A stretch of 64,000 nucleotides of DNA, taken from positions 1 to 64,000 of the forward strand of contig JAISTV010000019.1 of NCBI GenBank assembly GCA_031272485.1, in the 5' to 3' direction. Shown here in pieces: positions 25,500 through 35,188 of this stretch; position 1 is the stretch's first letter, and each line of letters starts with the position of its first letter. The notes below the pieces were generated by a model. That model was not told where the DNA came from. It worked only from the letters and a program-made list of their open reading frames with translations, and made no database searches. This stretch comes from Eubacteriales Family XIII. Incertae Sedis bacterium (GTDB lineage: Bacteria > Bacillota > Clostridia > Peptostreptococcales > Anaerovoracaceae). The translations under genes and the position numbers were made by a program.

Positions 25500-25554
25500 T
25501 ATTCTAATTGAGGAGAGGCCGGGCGTTCCAACAGGATCGTCAAAGGAGCACTCC

Positions 25555-25589
25555 ATCGAAAAAACCAGCACTCGCTTCAGCGGGTGCTG
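25555..25589 (-). terminator. terminator of the heat-shock operon
   Basis: On the minus strand CAGCACCCGC, loop TGAA, GCGAGTGCTG (one mismatch), then GGTTTTTTC, 9 bases after the dnaJ stop. Confidence 0.85.
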
Positions 25590-25597
25590 TTCTATGT

Positions 25598-26764
25598 TTA
25601 ACTCCCGAACAGCCGTTTTACCGCGTCGCCGAATTTGCTCTTTTTCGCGTAGGCGTCCGGGCCTATGGCGCTTGCCATGTCCTTGACCTTCTTTTTCTGC
25701 TCGCCGCTGAGCTTGGTGGGCACCTCCAGGTTTACCTTGATAAACAGGTCGCCCGTCTTGTTGCCGCGCAGGGCCTTGACGCCCTTGCCCTTCAGACGGA
25801 ACACCGTCCCCGGCTGCGTGCCCGGCGGCACCTTGTATCTCACCTTCTCCTGCAGCGTAGGCACCTCGATGTCCGCGCCCAGCGCCGCCTGGTCAAACGT
25901 GATGGGTATCTCCAGCCTGAGGTCGTTGCCCTCGCGCGTAAACAGCTCGTGCTTGTCTACGGCAATGATGATGTACAGGTCTCCCGGCGGCCCGCCGTTT
26001 ACGCCGGGCTCCCCCTGCCCGCTAAGCGAGATGACGGAGTTATTGTCCACGCCGGCAGGGATATTGACGCTTATGGTTACGTCCTTGTGAATACGGCCCG
26101 TGCCGCCGCATTCCTTGCACGGCGTCTCGATTATCTCGCCCGTGCCGCGGCAGGTGGGACACGTGGTCACGTTCATGAAGCTGCCAAACGGCGTCTTCTG
26201 CTGGGACTGCACCTGACCGCTGCCGCCGCAGGTGGGGCAGGTCTTCTTCTCCGTGCCCGGTTCCGCGCCCGTGCCGTTACAGCGCGTACATGTAACATCC
26301 TTGCGAATCTTGACGTTCTTCTTGGCGCCGAACACCGCCTCGTCGAAGGTAATCCGGATGGACTTCTGCAGATCCGAGCCGCGCCGCGGCCCGTTCCGCT
26401 GCGCGCGCCCGCGGCCGCTCCCGCCGAACATGCCGCCGAACAGGTCGCCGAACATGCTCCCCAGGTCCTCCGCGGAAAATCCCGCGCCGGAGAAGCCGCC
26501 GAAACCGCCTGCGCCGCCCATGCCGGAATTGGGGTCCACGCCCGCGTGCCCGAACCGGTCGTACAGGTCCTTCTTCTGCTTATCGGAGAGCACGCCATAG
26601 GCCTCGTTCACTTCCTTGAACTTCTCCTCAGCGGCTTTATCACCCGGATTTTTGTCCGGGTGATATTCCATAGCCTTCTTGCGGAAAGCCTTCTTGATCT
26701 CTTCTTCGCTGGCGCCCTTTTTCAGGCCCAGCACCTCGTAGTAATCGCGTTTACTGTCTGCCAT
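25598..26764 (-). CDS. dnaJ: co-chaperone DnaJ (Hsp40)
   Basis: 388 residues. J domain with HPD at 35-37, a Gly/Phe-rich segment (about 75-125), four CxxCxGxG zinc motifs ([32 protein letters not shown], about 145-220) and the C-terminal substrate-binding beta domains. Type I DnaJ stimulates DnaK ATPase and hands over unfolded clients. Last gene of hrcA-grpE-dnaK-dnaJ, 12 bases after dnaK, followed by a strong terminator. Confidence 0.97.
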   Translation of the reverse strand: MADSKRDYYEVLGLKKGASEEEIKKAFRKKAMEYHPDKNPGDKAAEEKFKEVNEAYGVLSDKQKKDLYDRFGHAGVDPNSGMGGAGGFGGFSGAGFSAEDLGSMFGDLFGGMFGGSGRGRAQRNGPRRGSDLQKSIRITFDEAVFGAKKNVKIRKDVTCTRCNGTGAEPGTEKKTCPTCGGSGQVQSQQKTPFGSFMNVTTCPTCRGTGEIIETPCKECGGTGRIHKDVTISVNIPAGVDNNSVISLSGQGEPGVNGGPPGDLYIIIAVDKHELFTREGNDLRLEIPITFDQAALGADIEVPTLQEKVRYKVPPGTQPGTVFRLKGKGVKALRGNKTGDLFIKVNLEVPTKLSGEQKKKVKDMASAIGPDAYAKKSKFGDAVKRLFGS

Positions 26765-26776
26765 AGCGCTCCGCTT

Positions 26777-28687
26777 TTATTCCTGCTTGGGTTCGTCGTC
26801 TACCACTTCAAAGTCCGCATCCACCACGGTCTCGCCGTTCGGACCGGGGCCCGGACCTGCGCCAGCAGCGCCCGTACCGAATCCGTCCGCACCCGGCGTC
26901 TCTGTAAATCCAGGTCCCGCGCCCGGCGCCGGACCCGCAGCGCCGCCGCCCTGCTGGTTCTGATAGATCTTGGCCGCCAGCGCGTGGAACTCGCTCGTGA
27001 GCGCCTCGTTCTTGGCCTTTATGTCGTCTATGTTTCCTGCGTTCAGCGCACTCTGCAGCGCATCCTTGGCCGCGGTCACGCGCGCCTTCTCGTCGTCGGA
27101 CAGCTGCGCGTCCAGTTCCTTGAGCGACTTCTCGGTCTCGTAAATCAGGTGCTCCGCCTCGTTCTTTATGTCTATCTCTTCCTTGCGGCGCTTGTCCTCT
27201 TCCGCGAACTGCTCCGCTTCCTTGACCTTGGCCTGAATCTCGTCCTCGGACAGCTTGTTGGAGGAGGTAATGGTTATGCTCTGCTCCTTGCCCGTGCCCA
27301 GGTCCTTGGCGCTTACGTTTACTATGCCGTTCGCGTCTATATCAAACGTAACCTCAATCTGCGGTACGCCTCTGGGAGCCGGCGGAATGCCCGAAAGCTG
27401 GAAGCGTCCCAGCGTGATATTCCCGGCCGCAAACTCGCGCTCGCCCTGCATGACGTGAATGTCCACCGCGTTCTGGTTATCCGCGGCAGTCGAGAAGATC
27501 TGGCTCTTCTTGGTCGGAATGGTCGTGTTGCGCTCAATCAGCTTGGTGGCCACGCCGCCCAGCGTCTCGATGGACAGCGACAGCGGCGTTACGTCGAGGA
27601 GCAGTACGTCGTGGACCTCGCCCGTGAGCACGCCCGCCTGAATGGCCGCGCCCAGCGCCACGCACTCGTCCGGGTTAATCCCCTTGAACGGATCCTTGCC
27701 CGTAATCTTCTTGACCGCGTCCTGCACCGCCGGAATGCGCGTGCTGCCGCCCACGAGGATGACCTTGCTTATATCGCTGTTCGTCACGCCCGCGTCCGCC
27801 ATGGCCTTCTTCATGGGGTCTATGGTCTTCTCCACGAGGTGGCTCGTCAGCTGGTCAAACTTGGCCCGCGTAATGTCCATGTTCAGGTGGAGCGGACCCG
27901 CCTGGCTCACCGTGATAAACGGCAGGTTGATGTTCGTGGTCTGCTGTCCGGAGAGCTCCTTCTTGGCCTTCTCCGCCGCTTCCTTGAGCCGCTGCAGCGC
28001 CATCTTGTCCGCGCGCAGGTCTATGCCGTTCTCCTGCGAGAAGCTGTCCGCGATAAAGTTCATGAGGGCTTCGTCAAAGTCGTCGCCGCCCAGTTTATTG
28101 TTGCCGTTCGTGGCCAGCACCTCAAACACGCCGTCGCCCAGCTCAAGCACCGACACGTCAAACGTGCCGCCGCCCAGGTCGTAGACCAGAATCTTGTGCT
28201 GCGCCGTCTCCTTATCCAGGCCGTACGCCAGCGAGGCCGCCGTCGGCTCGTTGATAATGCGCTTCACGTCCAGGCCCGCGATCTTGCCCGCGTCCTTGGT
28301 CGCCTGCTTCTGGCTGTCGGCGAAGTACGCCGGCACCGTGATAACGGCCTCCGTAACCGTCTCGCCCAGATATGCCTCCGCGTCCGCCTTCAGCTTGGCC
28401 AGAATCATGGCGCTTATATCCTGCGGCGTGTAGGTCTTTCCGTCTATTGTCACCTTGTAATCGGTGCCCATGGAACGCTTGATGGAACTAATCGTGCGCT
28501 CCGGATTCGTGATCGCCTGGCGCTTGGCCGTTTCGCCTACGAGGCGCTCGCCGTTCTTGGCAAACCCCACGACCGAGGGGGTCGTCCGGTTGCCTTCCGC
28601 GTTGGGGATTACTACGGGCTCGCCGCCCTCAAGCACCGCAACGCAGCTGTTCGTGGTTCCCAAATCGATTCCTATTACTTTTCCCAT
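26777..28687 (-). CDS. dnaK: molecular chaperone DnaK (Hsp70)
   Basis: 636 residues from ATG at 28687 (AAGGAGA ahead of it). Starts [18 protein letters not shown]; other nucleotide-binding signatures are [32 protein letters not shown] and [14 protein letters not shown]. The substrate-binding domain begins at [18 protein letters not shown]. The lid ends in a Gly/Pro/Ala-rich tail ([10 protein letters not shown] region) and [14 protein letters not shown], the DnaJ-interacting acidic terminus. Cytoplasmic ATP-driven folding chaperone, regulated by the CIRCE/HrcA site at 30101. Confidence 0.98.
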   Translation of the reverse strand: MGKVIGIDLGTTNSCVAVLEGGEPVVIPNAEGNRTTPSVVGFAKNGERLVGETAKRQAITNPERTISSIKRSMGTDYKVTIDGKTYTPQDISAMILAKLKADAEAYLGETVTEAVITVPAYFADSQKQATKDAGKIAGLDVKRIINEPTAASLAYGLDKETAQHKILVYDLGGGTFDVSVLELGDGVFEVLATNGNNKLGGDDFDEALMNFIADSFSQENGIDLRADKMALQRLKEAAEKAKKELSGQQTTNINLPFITVSQAGPLHLNMDITRAKFDQLTSHLVEKTIDPMKKAMADAGVTNSDISKVILVGGSTRIPAVQDAVKKITGKDPFKGINPDECVALGAAIQAGVLTGEVHDVLLLDVTPLSLSIETLGGVATKLIERNTTIPTKKSQIFSTAADNQNAVDIHVMQGEREFAAGNITLGRFQLSGIPPAPRGVPQIEVTFDIDANGIVNVSAKDLGTGKEQSITITSSNKLSEDEIQAKVKEAEQFAEEDKRRKEEIDIKNEAEHLIYETEKSLKELDAQLSDDEKARVTAAKDALQSALNAGNIDDIKAKNEALTSEFHALAAKIYQNQQGGGAAGPAPGAGPGFTETPGADGFGTGAAGAGPGPGPNGETVVDADFEVVDDEPKQE

Positions 28688-28753
28688 TTCTGATTGTCTC
28701 CTTTGCAAATTCGCAATTTATTTACCAAGGGCTGTGCGCCCGTCAGTATCGTA

Positions 28754-29314
28754 TTACTGTGCAACTATGACCTGAGGATGGCGGATTACCGACTCTTTAA
28801 TCCGGTAGCCCTTCTTCACCACCTGCACCACATGCCCGCTCGGCACCTTGTCCGACGGCACCATGGTCAGCGCCTCGTGCACATTGGGGTCAAATTCCTC
28901 GCCCTCCGCCTGTATCTCTTCGACGCCGTTCTTCTTCAGGACCGCGTTTAGTTGATCCAGGATCATCCGCATGCCCTCCAGAAACCGTTCGTCCGTCTTG
29001 GTGGACACATCCGTGGTGACCGCGCGCTCGAACCCGTCCACGACCTCGAGCAGGTCCCCCGCGAAGCTGGCTATGGCGTTGCTGTAAGTCCCCGCCTTCT
29101 CCTTGTCCGTCCGCTTCTTGTAGTTCTGAAACTCCGCCTGAAGCCTTATATAACGGTCCTTCCACAGCGCCGCCTCATCCGGCGCTTCCGCGTCTTCCGC
29201 TGCCTCTTCGGCAGCCCCTTCCGCAGCTTCCTCTACGACTTCCTCCGCCGCCGGTTCCGTATCACTTTCTTCCCCGCCGGCTACCTCTTCCGCTTTCAAT
29301 TCCTTTTCACTCAT
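28754..29314 (-). CDS. grpE: nucleotide exchange factor GrpE
   Basis: 186 residues. An acidic Glu/Ala tail (1-48), then a long helix (KDRYIRLQAEFQNYKKRTDKE) and the C-terminal beta wing with FDPNVHEALTMVPSDKVPSGHVVQVVKKGYRIKESVIRHPQVIVA, the GrpE signature. Releases ADP from DnaK. The start overlaps the last 8 bases of hrcA. The acidic tail is longer than usual and resembles the tail on L21 in composition. Confidence 0.97.
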   Translation of the reverse strand: MSEKELKAEEVAGGEESDTEPAAEEVVEEAAEGAAEEAAEDAEAPDEAALWKDRYIRLQAEFQNYKKRTDKEKAGTYSNAIASFAGDLLEVVDGFERAVTTDVSTKTDERFLEGMRMILDQLNAVLKKNGVEEIQAEGEEFDPNVHEALTMVPSDKVPSGHVVQVVKKGYRIKESVIRHPQVIVAQ

Positions 29315-30056
29315 CCTTGTCTCCTTCCGTGAGCTTAAACGACCTGTCCAGGTTCTTCGTCATAAACTCGATAACCGAGGTTATTTCTCCGTATCGCATC
29401 CGCGTCGGGCCGATGACCCCCAGCTTGCCTACGAACTGTCCGTCTACATGGTATGTCGCCGTTATGATGCTGCTACCTTCCATGATGTCCGGCGAGTTTT
29501 CATCGCCAATGGTAATGGTAATCCCGTCGTCCCGCTTGACAATCGTTTCTGTCAGGTCGTCCTTGCGGTCCACCATCTGCAGGAAGTCCCTCGCGCGCTC
29601 GATGCTGTTAAACTCCGGGTGCGCGAATATCCGCGTCATGCCCTCGAGGAACAGCCGGCAACGGTACATATCCTCCACCGTCGCGAAGCTCGTCAGGTTC
29701 GTCAATTCCGAGAGCAGCTCCGAGGCGTGGCGGATGGTGTGCTCCAGCTCCGCTATGTTCACCGACAGCGCCTTGCGAATCCGGCGTTTCTGCGCCTCGT
29801 TCAGCTCATAGCGCTCCATGAGCCGGTTCACATACAGCCGGTACGCCTTGTCCGAAGGCACGCGCCCCGCCGATGTATGCGGGTGGGTCAGATACCCCAT
29901 CTCCTCCAGGTCCGCCATTTCGTTGCGGATGGTGGCCGGGCTTATACCCATATCGTATTTTCGCGCCAGCGTCCGGGACCCCACGGGCTCCGCCGTCAGG
30001 ATAAAATCCGAAACGATGGCTTGCAGTATTTTCAGTTTCCTTTCAGTAAGTTCCAT
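29307..30056 (-). CDS. hrcA: heat-inducible transcription repressor HrcA
   Basis: 249 residues from ATG at 30056; the open frame continues upstream through the CIRCE operator and is not used. Winged-helix N-terminus (ELTERKLKILQAIVSDF, VGSRTLARKYDMGISPATIRNEMADLEEMGYLTHPHTSAGRVPSDKAYR) followed by the dimerisation region ending in VIGPTRMRYGEITSVIEF. HrcA with GroEL help binds CIRCE and shuts off the chaperone operon; since CIRCE lies 45 bases upstream of its own gene, it is autoregulated. First gene of the operon, overlapping grpE. Confidence 0.97.
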   Translation of the reverse strand: MELTERKLKILQAIVSDFILTAEPVGSRTLARKYDMGISPATIRNEMADLEEMGYLTHPHTSAGRVPSDKAYRLYVNRLMERYELNEAQKRRIRKALSVNIAELEHTIRHASELLSELTNLTSFATVEDMYRCRLFLEGMTRIFAHPEFNSIERARDFLQMVDRKDDLTETIVKRDDGITITIGDENSPDIMEGSSIITATYHVDGQFVGKLGVIGPTRMRYGEITSVIEFMTKNLDRSFKLTEGDKDE

Positions 30057-30100
30057 ATCATCACTCTTGTGCCGCGTGCGGTAATTTCTCACCTTCGTTG

Positions 30101-30127
30101 TTAGCACTCTTAATCGGTGAGTGCTAA
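30101..30127. promoter_or_regulatory. CIRCE operator
   Basis: TTAGCACTC, 9 bases, GAGTGCTAA: a perfect match to the CIRCE consensus bound by HrcA. It covers the expected transcription start region just downstream of the promoter at 30140-30167. Confidence 0.98.
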
Positions 30128-30139
30128 CACTTACCCTTA

Positions 30140-30167
30140 ATTATACACGGCCCGGCTTGTGTGTCAA
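30140..30167 (-). promoter_or_regulatory. SigA promoter of hrcA-grpE-dnaK-dnaJ
   Basis: Minus strand TTGACA (30167-30162), 16-base spacer, TATAAT (30145-30140): both hexamers perfect. A 12-bp inverted repeat, TTATACACGGCC (30141-30152) and GGCCGTGTATAA (30171-30182), brackets the -35 and overlaps the -10. The stretch 30183-30273 behind it has no gene. Confidence 0.88.
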
Positions 30168-30273
30168 GATGGCCGTGTATAAAATTGGGAAGGAAAAAGG
30201 TGTCCACTCCTTTTCTACCCGAAAGCAGCCGGAATAAACACCTTAATCATTCGATTCTACGCTACGCGGATGC

Positions 30274-30411
30274 TCAGTCCTTGTCCTTGTCGAACTTCTC
30301 CTTGAGGTCTTCCACCTTGTCCTCTACCTTGTCCTTCAGCTCGCCGGCCTCTTCCTTGACCTTGTCAACTACGTCGCCCGCCTTGTCCTTTACGCCTTCC
30401 AGAAAACTCAT
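30274..30411 (-). CDS. small charged amphipathic protein (45 residues)
   Basis: Starts MSFLEGVKDKAGDVV at 30411 with GAGAGG as ribosome site, then almost pure heptad-like Lys/Glu/Asp/Val helix ending in KFDKDKD. It resembles CsbD/LEA-type or YtxH-like stress helices in composition, but is too short and simple to assign. It lies just outside the heat-shock promoter and after the DUF2344 gene on the same strand. The ribosome site and codon pattern support it being real. Confidence 0.6.
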   Translation of the reverse strand: MSFLEGVKDKAGDVVDKVKEEAGELKDKVEDKVEDLKEKFDKDKD

Positions 30412-30511
30412 AATGCCTCTCCCTTCATATAAAAAGATTCTCCCACGATTCCCGAAACCGGAAACCGGAGCCAAGGCTCCACAACCAGTCTACCCGAACC
30501 GGCCCAAAAAC

Positions 30512-31183
30512 TCAATCGAAGAAAATCTGCGTCCGCCGCACGGTTATTTCTGCGGGGTTGTACGGTAGGCCGGCGTGGGCGTAGAACGCTTCGAGGAGCG
30601 TTAGGGGGTTCAGGCTTTTTGCGCCGGCGGCTACGCGGCAGGCGAACTGCGTCATGAGGCCCCACTTTTTCTCCACGCGGAATTCCTGAATGAGCGGCTT
30701 TATATCCACCTGCTCTATCTTCCCGGTCTTCTTTATTTTCTTAGGCGCCAATATCTGTTCTTGCGAAAGGAAGACTGCTACGCTGTCCTCTAAGTCAGGC
30801 AGCTCTTTGGCGAGAATCTCGTAGGCCGCGCCCGTAACGAGGGCGGAATAAGACCGGCTCACGCGTTCGTCCTTTTCTTCTACGGAAAGGATATTCAGGC
30901 CGTCCGGAAGGATTTCGTTCAGCTTCTGCGCGGCGCTGCGGGCGCCTTTAGCGTCCCCGCCGGGGAGCCCTACTTCCAGTTCCACCTCCATGAGCTCACA
31001 CGACGAGGAAAAGCCGAGCGGCAGAGGCAGGGCTATGGACAGTTTCGGGTGCGGGTTAAAGCCATGCGAGTACGCGGGGCGGTAGCCGGCCATGCGCAGG
31101 GCGCGCAGCAGGAGCCGTTGCAGGTCCAGGTGCGAGATGAAGACCATGAGGTCCGTTTTTTCGAATCGGATTACGTATTTCAT
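30512..31183 (-). CDS. DUF2344/TIGR03936 radical SAM-linked protein
   Basis: 223 residues. Opens with YVIRFEKTDLMVFISHLDLQRLLLRALRMAGYRPAYSHGFNPHPKLSIALPLPLGF, an RNA-binding-like alpha/beta fold seen in this family, and continues with a RRTQIFFD end. Family members are encoded next to, or fused with, the TIGR03960-type radical SAM protein, as here: the ATG overlaps its stop by 4 bases. The activity is not established; a joint role in RNA or ribosome modification is an inference from the neighbours rplU, rpmA and obgE. Confidence 0.85.
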   Translation of the reverse strand: MKYVIRFEKTDLMVFISHLDLQRLLLRALRMAGYRPAYSHGFNPHPKLSIALPLPLGFSSSCELMEVELEVGLPGGDAKGARSAAQKLNEILPDGLNILSVEEKDERVSRSYSALVTGAAYEILAKELPDLEDSVAVFLSQEQILAPKKIKKTGKIEQVDIKPLIQEFRVEKKWGLMTQFACRVAAGAKSLNPLTLLEAFYAHAGLPYNPAEITVRRTQIFFD

Positions 31184-33537
31184 GCGCGTGTCTCCGGGGC
31201 GGTTTCCGCCTCAGTCTGCGGCGCCGGGTCCGCCAGCGCGAGCGCCTTGTTCCATTGACTTATGAGGAGGGCCTTGTCCGTGCCGTCGTCTATCACGTCC
31301 CAGGGCAGCGGGGCGTCCGTGTCCGGGTACGGGTCCAGGTTGGCCGGGGCACCGGACTTCTCAAAGGCCTCCCGCCACAGGTCGTAGCGGAAATGCTCCC
31401 GCCAGCTGTCGAACTTGCAGCCCGCCTCCACCGCGGCGAGAATGGCGGCAAGCGTGCGCCGGTCGCCGCGCGCGAGCATGGTCTCCACGTAGCTCGAGCG
31501 CGTGTCGTGGAACTGGAACTGCACGCCCCGGACCTTCTTGAAGCGGTCCTTGAGGTAGAAGTTCTTCTCCTTGAGCTCCTCCTCGGTATTGGCGCGCGCC
31601 CACTGAAACGGCGTGTTGGGCTTGGGCACGAAATTCGAGACGCTCACCGTGAGGTGGAAATTCCGCTTGCCCGGTTCCTGCATGCCGCGCACCATGGCGC
31701 ACACACGCTCCGCCAGGTCCACGATCCCGTCCAGATCCGCGCGGGTCTCCGTGGGCATGCCAATCATGAAGTAGAACTTGACGCGCGTCCAGCCTATGGC
31801 CACCGCCTTCTGAACGCTGCGGAAAATGTCGTCCTCCGTGATGTTCTTGTGCACCACGTCACGCAGCCGCTGCGTGCCGGCCTCGGGCGCGAACGTGAGC
31901 CCGGACTTCTTGTAGGCGCCTATCCTGGCGAGCACCTCCTCGGAGATGCTGTCGAGCCGTAGCGACGGCAGAGAGAGCGACACGTCCTGCGGCGTGAGGC
32001 GGTCCATGAGCTCGCACGTGAGGTCCTCTATGCCGGGGTAGTCCCCCGTGGAAAGCGAGAGCAGCGACACCTCGTCGTAACCGGTATTCGCCAATTGCTC
32101 GTCTATAATCTGTAAGATGCGCTCCTTGCTCCTGCGCCGGACCGGGCGGTAGACGAATCCCGCCTGGCAGAACCGGCAGCCACGGCCGCAGCCGCGGAAG
32201 AGCTCCACCACCGCCCTGCCGTGCACCGTCTCTATGAGCGGGACTATGGGCCTGCCCGGAAAGTATGCCGCGTCGAGGTCCACTACCACGGCCTTTTGCA
32301 CGCGGTCCGGTAGATCTGCGTAAACCTTGTCCATGCGCACGAAACGCCCGTCCTCGTAGACCGGCGTGTAGAACTTTGGGATGTAGATGCCGGGGAGGTG
32401 CGCGATTTCGCGGAGGAACTTCTCCTTACCTTCCGCGGTGTCGCACGGGGCGTCCGCCCGCGCGTACGCGTCCATGACGAGCGGCAGGGTCTCCTCCGCG
32501 TCGCCTATGAGGATTATGTCGAACACGTCCGCCAGCGGCTCCGGGTTGTAGCAACACGGCCCGCCCGCTATGAGCAGCGGGTATGGCGCGCGGCCGCCCG
32601 CCGGCGCGCGCGCGGAAGACCGCACCGGAATCTGCGCCAGGTTCAGCATGTGTATCACGTTTGAGTAGCTGTGTTCGTACTGGAGCGTGAAGCCCAGAAA
32701 GTCCATGCGCTTCACGTCTGTGTGCGTGTCCACGGTGAAGAGCGGAAAGCCCTCCGCCCGCATGAGGTCCTCCATGTCCTGCGCCGGCGCAAACGTCCGC
32801 TCGCAGTACACATCCGCACGTTCATTTAATAGGCCCACCAGAATCTGCAGGCCGGTGTAGCTCATGCCTATCTCGTACAGGTCCGGAAACGCCAGGCAGA
32901 AGCGGATGGCCACGTCCTCCGGGTCCTTTTTCACCGCGTGAATCTCGTTTCCTATGTAGCGGCCCGGGCGCTCCACCCGGGAGAGGTAATACCGCACAGG
33001 CAACTGTCCGCCCGAAGCCACCGCATCGAGTCCCTCGCCCAGAAATTCCTCCATGGACGCGAGCAGCCCCTCCGTGTCCCGGATGCGCGCGCGGATAAAC
33101 GTCTCCGCCTCCGAGCCCGGCGCGTGCCGCCGCGCTATGGCCTCCATCCGCGGCCGGTAGCCCACGTACCGGTCCTCCAGAACCGACCGGTCCGCCAACG
33201 AGACTATGTCCGCCTCCGTAAGCGCGCGCACGTCCGCCGGAAGCGAGCGCGTCATGTGCCCGCGGATAATCTCCGCCGCCGCAGGGTCCGCGTCCTTCAG
33301 CAGTTCGTATGCCGCCTCGGCGTGGTCCTCTTCCGTCCGCACCATGTCGTGCAGGAGCGCCGCCCGCTCTACGAGGTCCGCGTCCAGCGTAAGCCCACTG
33401 CGGGAAAGCGCCAGCGCTATCCGCCGCGCCGTCCCCGCCACCTGTTTGCAATGCCCTACGATGTGTGCCGGCGTCCCGTTTTCCGCAAGCCGCGTAAGCG
33501 CCTGCTCCCTCCCGGCCCGGCTCTCCTCAGTCCTCAT
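31180..33537 (-). CDS. TIGR03960-type radical SAM protein with extra N-terminal HD domain
   Basis: 785 residues from ATG at 33537, overlapping the end of obgE by 11 bases. Residues about 22-125 form an HD fold: H29 (GHC), H63-D64 (LLHDMV), H72, H94 and D116 (LADRS). From about 165 the usual family begins: a B12-binding-like N-terminal region (VERPGRYIGNEIHAVKK, FPDLYEIGMSYTGLQIL), then a radical SAM core with CGRGCRFC cysteines and SLPSLRLD, FAPEAGTQRLRDVVHKNITEDD and VKFYFMIGMPTET. Most relatives start at the VERPGRY region, so the HD module is an addition; it may cleave a phosphoester or act as a metal-bound regulator. Substrate unknown. Confidence 0.85.
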   Translation of the reverse strand: MRTEESRAGREQALTRLAENGTPAHIVGHCKQVAGTARRIALALSRSGLTLDADLVERAALLHDMVRTEEDHAEAAYELLKDADPAAAEIIRGHMTRSLPADVRALTEADIVSLADRSVLEDRYVGYRPRMEAIARRHAPGSEAETFIRARIRDTEGLLASMEEFLGEGLDAVASGGQLPVRYYLSRVERPGRYIGNEIHAVKKDPEDVAIRFCLAFPDLYEIGMSYTGLQILVGLLNERADVYCERTFAPAQDMEDLMRAEGFPLFTVDTHTDVKRMDFLGFTLQYEHSYSNVIHMLNLAQIPVRSSARAPAGGRAPYPLLIAGGPCCYNPEPLADVFDIILIGDAEETLPLVMDAYARADAPCDTAEGKEKFLREIAHLPGIYIPKFYTPVYEDGRFVRMDKVYADLPDRVQKAVVVDLDAAYFPGRPIVPLIETVHGRAVVELFRGCGRGCRFCQAGFVYRPVRRRSKERILQIIDEQLANTGYDEVSLLSLSTGDYPGIEDLTCELMDRLTPQDVSLSLPSLRLDSISEEVLARIGAYKKSGLTFAPEAGTQRLRDVVHKNITEDDIFRSVQKAVAIGWTRVKFYFMIGMPTETRADLDGIVDLAERVCAMVRGMQEPGKRNFHLTVSVSNFVPKPNTPFQWARANTEEELKEKNFYLKDRFKKVRGVQFQFHDTRSSYVETMLARGDRRTLAAILAAVEAGCKFDSWREHFRYDLWREAFEKSGAPANLDPYPDTDAPLPWDVIDDGTDKALLISQWNKALALADPAPQTEAETAPETRA

Positions 33538-34834
33538 CCGTAAATTCCATCTCAAAGTCGTAAATCCGCACCGTGTCCCCGTCTTCAAGACCGCGCTTCT
33601 TCATGCGGTCTATGGCCTTGTTCTTCACAAGGTAGTTGTACAGGTACCGCAGCGAGCCGTAGTCGTTAAAGTTGGTCGAGTCGAAAATCTTCTTAAGCTG
33701 CTTGCCCGTGAGCCGGAAGACGCCATCCTCGTCCACCGCAATCCTTATGTCCCGGTAGTCCGGGTCGTCCTCCGGGCGCGTGACCTCGAGCCGGTTCGTG
33801 ACATCCGGCGCCTGAATCTGCGCCGCCTCCTCCCGGTGAATCTGATCGAGCAATGCCGCGGCAGCGTTGAGCAGCTCGCTCACGCCCCGCTTGGTCGCCG
33901 CGCTTATGGGATAGTAGGCCGTGCCCTCCGCTTCAAGCGCCGCGATGAGGGCCTTAAGCGCCTCGCTCTCCTCGTCCGCTATGTCCATCTTGTTGAGCGC
34001 CACAATCTGCTTGCGCTCCGCCAGCACCGGCGAATAGCCCGACAGCTCCTTGTTTATGGTCCGGTAATCCGTAAGCGGGTCCCGGCCCTCGCTTCCCGCG
34101 GCGTCAATGACATGGATGAGCACCTTGGTTCTCTCTATGTGCTTTAAGAAGTCGAAGCCAAGTCCGGCGCCTTCCGCTGCCCCTTCGATAATGCCCGGGA
34201 TGTCCGCCAACACGAAGTCCGTGTCCGGCAGCTTGACCACCCCGAGGTTCGGCACGAGCGTCGTAAAGTGGTAGTCCGCTATCTTGGGCTTGGCCGCGCT
34301 CGAAACCGAGAGCAGCGTGGACTTGCCCACGTTCGGAAAGCCTATGAGCCCCACGTCCGCTATGAGCTTGAGCTCCAGCGTGACCGAGCGCTCCGAAGCC
34401 GCGCCGCCCGCCTCCGCAAAGTTGGGCGCCTGCCGCGTGGAGTTCTTAAAGTTGCTGTTCCCCAGGCCGCCCTTGCCGCCTATGGCCGCTATAAACTCCG
34501 TCCCCTCGCTCTCCAAATCCGCCATGAGCAGCCCAGTCTCGGTGTCGTAAATGACCGTGCCGAGCGGCACCTTGATAATCAGGTCCTCGCCCTTCTTGCC
34601 GTAGCGATTGCGCCGGCTGCCGTTTTCCCCGTCCGGTGCCTTGTATTTTCTCTTGTACTTAAAGTCCATGAGCGTGCGCAGATTCCTGTCCGCCACAAAC
34701 AGCACGTCGCCCCCCTTGCCGCCGTTCCCCCCGTCCGGTCCCCCGTTGGGCACGAACGGCTCGCGCCGGAACGTTACGGCGCCGTCGCCGCCCTTTCCGG
34801 AGCTTATCAGTATTTCCGCGTGATCTACAAACAT
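33527..34834 (-). CDS. obgE: GTPase ObgE/CgtA, 50S assembly factor
   Basis: 435 residues. Obg glycine-rich domain (1-158, with GKGGDGAVTFRREPFVPNGGPDGG), G domain with GFPNVGKST at 165-173, DIPGIIEGA, NKMD and SAAT motifs, and a C-terminal OCT domain ending in DGDTVRIYDFEMEFTDED. Binds the large ribosomal subunit during maturation and senses nucleotide state. Follows rplU-rpmA as in many bacteria, but a terminator-like hairpin (34854-34880) lies between rpmA and obgE. Confidence 0.97.
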   Translation of the reverse strand: MFVDHAEILISSGKGGDGAVTFRREPFVPNGGPDGGNGGKGGDVLFVADRNLRTLMDFKYKRKYKAPDGENGSRRNRYGKKGEDLIIKVPLGTVIYDTETGLLMADLESEGTEFIAAIGGKGGLGNSNFKNSTRQAPNFAEAGGAASERSVTLELKLIADVGLIGFPNVGKSTLLSVSSAAKPKIADYHFTTLVPNLGVVKLPDTDFVLADIPGIIEGAAEGAGLGFDFLKHIERTKVLIHVIDAAGSEGRDPLTDYRTINKELSGYSPVLAERKQIVALNKMDIADEESEALKALIAALEAEGTAYYPISAATKRGVSELLNAAAALLDQIHREEAAQIQAPDVTNRLEVTRPEDDPDYRDIRIAVDEDGVFRLTGKQLKKIFDSTNFNDYGSLRYLYNYLVKNKAIDRMKKRGLEDGDTVRIYDFEMEFTDED

Positions 34835-34853
34835 TTTTCCTTCTCTCTATCGT

Positions 34854-34880
34854 AAAAAAGATGCCGCACAGCGACATCTT
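34854..34880 (-). terminator. terminator or attenuator between rpmA and obgE
   Basis: Minus strand AAGATGTCGC, loop TGT, GCGGCATCTT (one mismatch), then TTTTACG. It probably lowers obgE transcription relative to the ribosomal protein genes. Confidence 0.75.
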
Positions 34881-34921
34881 ATTTTATCACAATCACAGTG
34901 TCCGCTGTCCGGCGCGCCGGC

Positions 34922-35188
34922 TTAGACGGACTGCTCCTTCGCGTATACGCTCACCTGCTTGCGCTTCTTGTCGTAACGCTCGAACTTCACCGCGCCGTCT
35001 ATCTTGGCAAACAGCGTGTCGTCGCCGCCTATCCCGACGTTGTTTCCGGGATGGAACTTCGTGCCGCGCTGACGCACGAGAATGCTGCCTGCGCTTACAT
35101 ACTGCCCGTCGCCTCTCTTTACGCCAAGTCGTTTCGCTTCTGACTCGCGTCCGTTTTTGGAGCTGCCTACACCTTTTTTACTGGCCAT
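34922..35188 (-). CDS. rpmA: 50S ribosomal protein L27, without Bacillota N-terminal extension
   Basis: 88 residues beginning [21 protein letters not shown]. Most Bacillota make L27 with a short pre-sequence (ending near QFF) that the Prp protease removes to expose ASKKG. Here AAGGAGG lies 8 bases before the ATG and the rplU stop is only 12 bases upstream, so no extension is possible. No prp/ysxB gene lies between rplU and rpmA, its usual place. The core ([43 protein letters not shown]) is normal; the N-terminus reaches the peptidyl transferase centre. Confidence 0.97.
   Translation of the reverse strand: MASKKGVGSSKNGRESEAKRLGVKRGDGQYVSAGSILVRQRGTKFHPGNNVGIGGDDTLFAKIDGAVKFERYDKKRKQVSVYAKEQSV

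Noticed and set aside
25508-28693. 1061-codon plus-strand ORF opposite dnaJ/dnaK
   Set aside because: Arg/Leu/Val-rich antisense product created by high GC at third codon positions; dnaJ and dnaK are certain on the other strand.
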